In this document: positions 56,302 to 64,000 of the stretch, piece by piece
Numbering within the stretch: position 1 is the first letter of the stretch
How the letters are laid out: each line of letters starts with the position of its first letter
DNA from: Erodium maritimum
Taxonomy: Eukaryota > Streptophyta > Magnoliopsida > Geraniales > Geraniaceae
Assembly (NCBI GenBank): GCA_963921825.1
Contig: OY997591.1
Location: forward strand, 56,645,031 to 56,709,030
DNA: 64,000 bases
Direction: 5' to 3'
The notes under the pieces: generated by a model
Told to the model about the DNA's origin: nothing
Databases searched by the model: none
Seen by the model: only the letters and a program-made list of their open reading frames with translations
Made by a program: the position numbers and the translations under genes

Positions 56302-56306
56302 ATTAA

Positions 56307-56449
56307 AATAAATATATTCCCGCCTTACGAATGTTGGCCAAAATTAATTATCCATGGTTTACACACAAAATAAGACTCGTAACAAAAATATGTTTTTTTT
56401 AATTCTACATGCACGACTCAAACAACTTAATTGACCTCTATGCTTATAA

Positions 56450-56496
<47 letters not shown>

Positions 56497-56763
56497 ACAC
56501 TTGAATAAGGTGTTCATGCATTCTTAAGAGTCCAAATAAAAAATAAATGGTGCACAAAAATGCTCAATCAAGATCTTATATCTCTACAGCACGATAGATC
56601 CCAGCATGCATCATTTAATTTAGAGTAGCTATCTTATACTTTTAAGTTTGAAGGGATTAGAAATACCGCCCCTTTTTAATATAGACGCTACAATTGAACT
56701 TGACTTGAGAGATGCGGGGATTCTCCTTGTTGCAAGCCAAGTGAAAACGATTAAGTGTCATCC
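56307..56763. other. non-coding internal region of the Athila/Tat-like element (part 2)
   Basis: Continues 48417-49572. It holds a C-run followed by (CA)n at 56452-56500 and no coding region. Confidence 0.5.
56452..56500 (+). repeat. poly-C run next to (CA)n
   Basis: About 30 C followed by about nine CA units. Run length is likely inexact in the assembly. Confidence 0.9.
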
Positions 56764-58721
56764 TAGCGAGTAGGGATGACTAAGTGTCAAAACCCGCTTT
56801 TACGTACATCAGTGCACAGTCATCAAGCAATAGAGAAAACGATTAAGTACCGCTCGAATCCACAGGGAGTAGAGGTATCAATAGTATTTTGCTAAAACCT
56901 GGGGACGTGGACTATTACTTCCATATCCCTGAAAGGGAAAATACAGGGCAAAAAGGTAAAATAGATGTTTAAGTTTAGAAAAAAATAAAATTTATATACA
57001 CACTACCACCTAAGACACATACCAATTGATTCACATAAAGAGTCAGCCACGGGTACAAGTAAACATGAATTCAAACTAATGCATGGCAATGGTTAAGGAT
57101 TGGTGAAGTCGATGAATTATTTCCTTATGGTCTTAGAACACTTAAGTTCTCATGTATGCGGTATCATGAAATAAACCTCATACCAGTCACGGGGAGAGGG
57201 AACAAGGCCATTTCCTAAACCAATAAGTGAACCACCAATCATCTGAAAGCATTAATAATAGGTTGTAGTTCTATGATCTTGAGCATAGCTCGATCAATCC
57301 TCAAACAAGACATAACAACAACGAATGCTTTTCACTCTCGCTACAAACTACCATAAGTAGAGATAGCTACACCACTCGACGAATCTACTCAGCTATGCCT
57401 AGTTCACTTCCTAATTCCGGAAAGCCATCAATAAAGATGAACACCGAAAATCGAGGAGAACTAAATAGAGTATTGAGTCATGATACTCTTGTAATACACA
57501 AGCATGAGTGGACTCTAAATAAATAGGAGAATCTACTTAGCTACGCTTAGTGCAATCAACCTAACGACCGAATACGTTGATCATCAAGGAGAACTAAATA
57601 AAGCAACGAATCACGAGGCTCCAGTAATACACAAGCATAAGTAAACTCTATATCATGGAAAAATCTACCTAGCTACGCCTAGTTCACTTCTTGAAAACCA
57701 AACACCGTCGATCAAGATAATTTCGTTGATCAAGTAGAACTACATAGAACATCGAATTACGATATTCTAGTAATACACAAGCGTAAGTAAATACTATAAA
57801 AGTGAAATCTCGTCTCACACTAGATTAAATCATAGATCGCTCTAAACATCAATCTACATAGCGCACACAACAATTATGGAGAATTCCTAAATCGTTCGAT
57901 CGGCTTGAAACACACAAGAGAATCGAGAAAACACATCTTACCATATTTTTATCTCGTCAATAGGAAACCAAGACATGTGAATGTGGGAAATCCTAGATAA
58001 GTTCACCAAATGGTTAAAGTTTGTATTTTTACCAACTCTAACATAGAATTTGATATGCACCAAAAATATGAAATAGCTAGCTCAATGAAATCGAGTTTAA
58101 AGTCATGAAAGTTCGAACACAAAGTAAGATAATCATGCTTGAACATCAATTAGCTTAAATAGAGATTAAATACTCATACAAGCAAGTTGATGCTAATTAA
58201 ACTCAAAAAACCCAAATCATACCAATAACATCACCAACATCAAATTAACCATAAAATATTCATCAACTTAAAGAAAATCATTATTTACACAATGCACATG
58301 ACCAAGGATTCAAATCCAAGGTCATGGAGTCCAAATCCTACCCAAACATACCAAAAAACCTAACTTTACAAGAAAATTACAGAATGGTAGAGATTAGAAT
58401 CGGGATTGGGTTGAGAAACCCAATCAAAAACTCTTCAAGCTTGCAAACCCACCATCTCCAACTTTCCAAAGCTTCAACACATGAAAATGAGAAGTTGCAG
58501 ATGGTGGGAGGCTTCATGAAAGCTTGAAACCTCCTTGAATCGTCAAAACTATGGCCTCAAGTGGTAGAAATTTGCTCCAAGATGAAGAACAAGCAAAGAG
58601 CTTGAAGAACACAAGAGAGAAAAAATAAAAAAAATTAAATTGTTGAAATTAAATTCTCTAGAAAAAATATGTCCCTATAAATTGTTCTCCTCATATACTT
58701 ATACACGATAGCAAAGAAAAG
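56764..58721 (-). repeat. LTR-like repeat R of the Athila/Tat-like element
   Basis: It matches repeat L in the same orientation, from GAGTAGGGATGACTAAG to about 58720. It carries about 780 bp (57430-58205) that L lacks. That extra part repeats phrases such as ATCTACTTAGCTACGCCTAG and GTAATACACAAGC. The right end is cut by a LINE fragment, so its terminus is not seen. Confidence 0.55.
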
Positions 58722-59389
58722 AAAAACCAGGATCGTGATCTTGGCAGCCTCTGTCTCTCCGGTGGCTGTCATTTTCCTAGATTTGATCTTGTCGGTCCTC
58801 ATCCCGACGGTTAAAGGCCACCTCGAGCACCCTTTGCTAACTGGCGCAGAACCGAAGGATAGGCTAGAACCGCCTCGTCGTCGCCCACAAGCTCTGCCGG
58901 GTGAACATGGGATTTCAGTGGGAATTACTCGACAGTTGAGAGACGAGGTGGAAATCCAGGATCCACAGACGGAGGCGGTTCAGCCTCCTTCGGAAAAATG
59001 AGAGACTCGACGGGGGTGGGAAGTTCCGTCTACGGATAATACCCATAGACCCGGGACTACCAGTGTTGGGAGGTTTAGGGAAAACCGCATTCAGAGCACT
59101 CTACTACCGCCTGCTTTATGAACTAGTTTGTTTTTATTTGTGTTGTATTAGTTTGGTTTACATTTGGAATTTTCTTTTCTTGTTCTGTATCGTTGAAATG
59201 TCGGTAAGGGGTTGTCGTGAGTTAGTGTCTGCGATCAAAAGCAGTCTATTTCTACGGGTCCATGAGCGCCGGGTAGCCTACGTGCGACCGGGACATATAT
59301 CTGGAACCCAGGGCTTGTACGCCCTACTTCGTATGGTTTATTGTTCGTAGTAACGCAATTCCCCAGTTACTCGTTTCAAAAAAAAAAAT
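58722..59389 (+). mobile_element. 5'-truncated LINE 3' end
   Basis: The sequence ends in an A-run (59378-59388) after a T-rich 3' UTR-like region. The upstream part (58735-59001) reads open with no recognised domain. No clear target duplication was found, and the 5' boundary is set where similarity between R and L stops. Confidence 0.55.
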
Positions 59390-60129
59390 TAACCATATGT
59401 TTTCCAATGGTTAAAGTATATCCAACACTCACAATCACACACTAAGTATAGTTTTTTGTTAAGTAGATACATGTGAAAGTTAGAGTGCACCTAATTATAT
59501 TTGATCAATAACAATTGACAACAGGGACACAACAATGACTTACATTTAGCCATATATGAAAAATTTAAAATATAACGATAACAAATACTCCCTCTCTAGA
59601 GTTTTTTCAGTGTCGCCTTTTGAGGCGGCTACTAGGTGCTAGCAAATTATTCTTATCCTTTCCTGACCTTTATCCAGGCCTAACATTAAAAACCTAATAA
59701 ACTCGTGTATGTAACTATATTCACCTTATTTGCTTACAATTAGTGGAGACGATCACGTGCAAGATAGCATATGAACTTTTAAGTTCCAATTAAAAGTGCA
59801 CATGCGAATTCCTATTTGGAGTTGTGAAGAAAATAATGTGTCAAAGAGGTGAGTTTTTAAATTTCAATTTTAATTGATACTTCGAGCGTTCTTTCATGTT
59901 TGGTACCTACGTTGATATTTTGAGGAAATGGTTGGCATGTGTAACTATGAAAAGGGCTTGGTTTTCAAATGGAATAGCCACTTGTTAAACACCGCTTTTT
60001 AGGACTTTTTGCATATGCACATATATTTTCATGTTTTTTGAATAAAGGGGTGAACCCTTGGGTTTATCTAGCATTATATTTACTTTTTTATTGTTTTTTA
60101 CTCGGAACGAGAAAAGTCTAGGATTGGGG
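59390..60129. other. unclassified AT-rich region
   Basis: No coding region. It ends in AAGTCTAGGATTGGGG, purine-rich, directly before a TGATGCGTATGC start. It may be internal sequence of another Athila/Tat-like element. Confidence 0.35.
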
Positions 60130-61042
60130 TGATGATGCGTATGCATTTTAGACTCTTCTTAAAGTGTTTCCGCTCACATTAAGTGCTATTTTTGCCCCGT
60201 TCTAAAGAGGATTACTTCACTTTTCTCTCGTTTCTAGTATTTTGTGTCTTGTTAAGCTTTTGTAGGTATTTGGAACAAAAGAAACCAAAAACGGACAAAC
60301 GAATAAAGATATAGTCAGTACCGACCAATAACCTTCCCGAATAGAGGATCGGGTATGTTGGTACCCGACTGAGTAGAGATGTGGAGTGTGACAATACACG
60401 ACCAACCACCCAACCGAGTACGTCTGTCGAGTATTCCATACCTAGCCATCTACCCATTGAATACGACAGTTGGATAGGGAAGTCAACTACCCGAAATCAT
60501 TCTTCGGGTCTCTAGAAGTGGTGGTAGCATGATGGAGGGAGGCGGAGATGTTATTTTCAACTAATAGAGCTAGAAACTTTTGGTACAAATATCTCTCCTT
60601 AGCTTAGGAAAAGAGGGGAATCATTTTGTAAGTAAGTTTGAGTGAAAGTTGAAATATGAGAGCTATAATAGTTGGAAATGTGTAAGACGACCATTGCTGC
60701 AATTCAAAGAGGTTTTTGTCATTTTTATGGTTATTTTTATATGTTTATAATTTGTCTGACAACTACTTTATAGCATATAGGATGTTCATATGTAAGTACG
60801 GATATTGAATCCATGATTACAGTAAGTAATTGATATTTATGAGTAGCATGTGAATAAATATTATGTGTGTCGCATGGGAAAACGCATAAAAGTCTAGCGA
60901 GTACTAATTTCGACTTTAGGCAATGCCGGATTGTGAGGGTCGGTACATACCTTATGTCGATCTAGACCTTAAGCGATATTCTTGTGGTCAATGCCATGTG
61001 GATCTAGTAGAGTCGTGCGCTCACGGTTGTTTTATAGATCAA
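60130..61042 (+). repeat. Athila/Tat-like LTR fragment
   Basis: It starts TGATGATGCGTATGCATTTT and has TTTTCTCTCGTTTCTAGTA and GTCTTGTTAAGCTTTTGTAGG. The latter resembles TCTCGTTACTCGTATTGTGT and TTTTGTTTTGTAGGTG at about 61578-61622. It is cut by a LINE fragment at 61043. Confidence 0.45.
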
Positions 61043-61486
61043 TTTTTTTTAATTAAAGATACATTCTTCAAAAAGAATGTATAAAACATAAGTCTAAGAA
61101 GGACCAAGACCAAAAAAACGAATACAAAGAAACTCTCAAAAGAGCTAAAGGGTCAAAACCCCCCAAAAAAAGTGGACTGCAAGTCCAAAACAAACGAATA
61201 CGAACAAAACAAAATCAACCTTCGTCTGTGACCAACTCTTCACCTTTCGAAGTCAAGTTTGGATCTTTGAATGCCTTCATTTGAGCAGACTTAACAAGTT
61301 GAGCCTTTCGAGCCTATGTAACCTATTTCGAAACATCAACAAGATTAGCCATTTTTCGCGACTCAAAGAACGTGCTCTTGACTTTGTAGTATAAAAGTAT
61401 GATGAGTGCTTAGGGGTAGACTCAAACATTTCAGGGTTTGAGAAAGGAATTCTTCCACGGACTACCCAGTTACCCAGAAGGCCAAC
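61043..61486 (-). mobile_element. LINE fragment, 3' UTR and ORF1-type end
   Basis: A T-run at 61043-61050 starts a minus-strand fragment. A 3' UTR-like part is followed by broken coding sequence with a Lys-rich end (QLVKSAQMKAFKDPN). No ORF2 sequence is seen. Boundaries are approximate. Confidence 0.5.
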
Positions 61487-62898
61487 TGATGTGGACATAA
61501 ATTGCATCGATTCTAGATGTTTTTAGCCCACATTCTTGAACATTTTGGTCCCGGGATTGTATAATTTGGACCACTTTTCTCTCGTTACTCGTATTGTGTC
61601 TCTCATTTTGTTTTGTAGGTGATTTGATTGAAAAAAGGGCTAAAATAGAGGAAACCCCGGTTTTAGGAGTTTTGGAAGTTGGCTGATCTTGCGAAAGGCA
61701 TAACTTCTTCATACAAACTCCTATTCCTTTGGATTTTATGTCAAATCAAAGGGAATTCAGAGATCTACAACTTTTGTAAAGAGCCCAAGACCATCCAAAA
61801 CTCTCTGCTCCACCACGGAGCCGTGACATGGTCCGTGATGGGTCCCACTATGGAGCCGTGACGGAGATCAAAAACGGCCAAAAACTCTCGGATACATCAA
61901 GGAGCCGTGACATCGTCTGTGACGGGTCCCATCAACGAGCCGTGACGCGCGCATACTCTGTTTACAAATCCGATTCTAAGGCGAAAAAGAAGCTAATTTC
62001 CTCTTTTTCAAGTACGATTTTGAGGATAAAAAGGCCACCAAAACTCTTATAAATAGGGGAGAGCTATGTTAGAGAAGAGAACTTGTTTTTGGGACAATCC
62101 TAGAGAGCTAGAAGGTGGAGATTGGTGGACTTTGAAGCTTGAAGGAAGAGAAACCACTTGGGCAAGCTTTGTATGAGAAGAGAGTGCTTGAACTCAACCA
62201 TTGTAATTCTACATTGGTATTGTATTTCCACTACTCCTTCAATATGATGATTGCTTATGAATGTTTTTCTTTATCTTCTTCTTCTTTCTCCATGAGTAGC
62301 TAAACCCCATAATCTAGGGTTATGGGGGAGTAGAGATTTACTTTCCAATGTATTGAATGTATGAATTAATATTGTGTTGGTTGATTTGATTTAGGGTTTG
62401 TATTCGATTTGAACTTAATGCTCTATCTCCCGGGGATGCCTGATAGAAGGTGGGAATTGCAATCTAACACTCGTGAGAGGTGGGTTGCAATTAGGTCAGA
62501 AATCTTATACAAATTGGGTTTAAATCTAGACTAGTGATAACTAGGTTAACACGATTGCAATAACCATAGGATTCAAACCGAAAGTTAGAAATTATCAAAG
62601 AACGTAATGCTTTGGGTCTCCATACATCCTGATTCGTGAGAGCTGGGTGGTTAAATTCCATTAGGGTCCGAAACAACGTGAGGAGTTACGACTAGTTTGA
62701 GAGATGATTCGTTGCCCCTAAAATTAGACAACTTCACAATGTTAATTGTAATTTAAATGCATTGGAAACGGTCTCTATGAACCCACAACTTTAGATTGCT
62801 TTTTCTCTGAATTAAAACTCTTCTAAGCTTTGTGAGTACTTGTTCACTGTCATTTCGCTTACTGCTTACTTTTCATGTTTTAAAACCAAAAACCATCA
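61487..62898 (+). repeat. Athila/Tat-like LTR, apparently solo
   Basis: It begins TGATGTGGACATAAATTGC and ends AAAACCATCA, so the termini are inverted (TGATG/CATCA). The 5' half has the TCTCGTTACTC...TTTTGTAGG block. GAGCCGTGAC repeats lie at 61818-61950. The 3' half has CATGAGTAGCTAAACCCC, a phrase common in LTRs of this group. The flanking 5-mers do not match, so a clean insertion is not shown. Confidence 0.5.
61818..61950 (+). repeat. GAGCCGTGAC repeats
   Basis: Five GAGCCGTGAC or close copies alternate with GTCCGTGATGGGTCCC-type sequence. The motif matches the palindromic CCGTGAC minisatellite of solo LTR A (11705-11850). Confidence 0.65.
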
Positions 62899-63990
62899 TA
62901 GTGTCGAAATAGCTTGACTACGACTTTTAGATCAACTACAAAAGGATCATCCGACACAGCCCCATAAGAATGCTTCGAGGCCTAAACAGCTTGAGCCACT
63001 TCAGTTTCGGTTGTAGGCCCAACCAAGTCCTTCTCAACAATCTCGCTAATTCCTATTAGTTTCTGCTGCCCGACAATAGCCACATAAGTAGCCCCAACCA
63101 TATTAGTTGGGCTTGTGGCCTGTTCTGAAACAACTGATTCAAACACAAAACCATCTGATCCTACAACAAATTGAGGACCATTAATCACTTGGGACTGAGA
63201 TAAATTCGCGAACGACTGAACCAAGTGACCGTGTTTCTCCGTCTCCGCCTCCTTCTGTTCTAGAGCCACAGATTTCGAATTCAATTAAGAAGTAATTCGA
63301 ACAACCTCATCCTCATTTGTAGTATTGGCCCACGATACATGGTGATCTTGGGATTTCAAAATAACAAGACCCCGATATCCCAAGGCTGAGATTGAGATTG
63401 GATATCTACCGTAATTTGTCACCGACACGAGATCCACCACCACATGGTCACCATTTCTATGGGATACTCCGTTGCTCTCAAGGATGACTTGAGAACCCAA
63501 CTCCTCTATAATGGAGAGGGGACTTGCTGTCACGCCCAAGCTTTGTTTTTCGACAGCATTACGATTCCGACGAGACGAAGGACGAGCCAAAGCCACGAGG
63601 AGTTGACACCAATTGACTTTGTAGTCGTTCATACTATCCACTGCCTAGGACACTACAGAATCAGACGTGAAGGTGACAAACCAAAGTAACGCCCTCCTCA
63701 GTTTGGCCAACGAAGAACTGAACATGACTGAATCTCACCACACGATTCGAAAAAGTTCCTCACCCAATCCTCATAGGTCTCAAATGAAAGGTTACAAACA
63801 AAAAACTTGGTTTAGGAGTACCTCTTTACTGAGTACTTGTGAGGCCCTGTTTTTCAAAATCAGTTTACCTGTTAGAGTTTTGACAACACCTCGTAGCTTC
63901 GTATGATGCACTAGTACTTCTAACTATAACTCCTTGCCGGAACTACAACAAAATGCATTATTTCCAGACTACAAGTCCCCCCAGACACTG
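62899..63990 (-). pseudogene. LINE ORF1 remnant with RRM (continues beyond window)
   Basis: On the minus strand RNP2 FFVCNLSFET (about 63805-63775) and, after a stop, RNP1-like GGRYFGLSP (about 63690) mark an RNA-recognition motif. Open parts follow at 63641-63285 and 63284-62982. The architecture matches LINE 1 and LINE 2 ORF1. No ORF2 sequence is seen before 62899. The 5' end is not determined. Confidence 0.65.
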
Positions 63991-64000
63991 AATGAATACG

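Noticed and set aside
58735-59001. 88-codon plus-strand open frame as a possible membrane protein gene
   Set aside because: It lies in a truncated LINE ending in poly(A), and no conserved domain is visible.
61488-62898. Claim of a clean insertion into one LINE joining 61043-61486 with 62899-63990
   Set aside because: The flanking 5-mers do not match and the LINE parts do not join convincingly, so the two LINE fragments are kept separate.

Overview
The window looks like nuclear DNA of a eudicot plant with a large, repeat-rich genome. One host gene is evident in 64 kb. Nearly everything else is LTR retrotransposons, plant L1-type LINEs, solo LTRs and their fragments, many nested in each other. 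No bacterial, organellar, tRNA, rRNA or CRISPR feature was seen.

Layout, left to right. 1-16342: the 3' part of a Ty3/gypsy element of Tekay/Del type (family A). Its roughly 2.6 kb 3' LTR is split by a LINE (about 4350-9961), an inverted solo LTR of the same family (10135-12749, target duplication GTCCG) and an ORF1-only LINE (13314-15196, 16-bp target duplication). 16713-30760: a decayed LINE ORF1 copy split by a second gypsy element (family B, 16955-29165). That element has both LTRs, primer-binding site and polypurine tract but has lost RNase H and the integrase core. Its 3' LTR carries a third solo LTR (family C, 25170-28387). 31294-36421, minus strand: a 14-exon ATG1/ULK1-type autophagy kinase gene that reads open for 737 codons, with a Mutator-like MITE in one intron. 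36422-38335: upstream intergenic DNA with small tandem repeats. 38336-43606: a short solo LTR and a complete but decayed copia element. 44244-58721: a non-coding LTR element of Athila/Tat appearance, interrupted by a short LINE, a copia solo LTR and an RT-less copia element (49573-56301), which itself contains a family B solo LTR. 58722-64000: LINE fragments and further Athila/Tat-like LTR sequence.

How the parts relate. LTR families A and B share a 10-bp-arm inverted repeat made of two opposed TTGAC (W-box-like) cores near the LTR start. All three gypsy LTR families (A, B, C) share a GAGCG/GCTC stem-loop near the LTR end, plus arrays of tandem repeats. GC-rich minisatellites differ between LTR copies. 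Several elements are internally deleted yet keep their cis signals, so much of the region may be non-autonomous derivatives. Boundaries rest on target-site duplications, TG...CA termini, PBS/PPT motifs and comparison of copies by eye. No alignment or database search was run.
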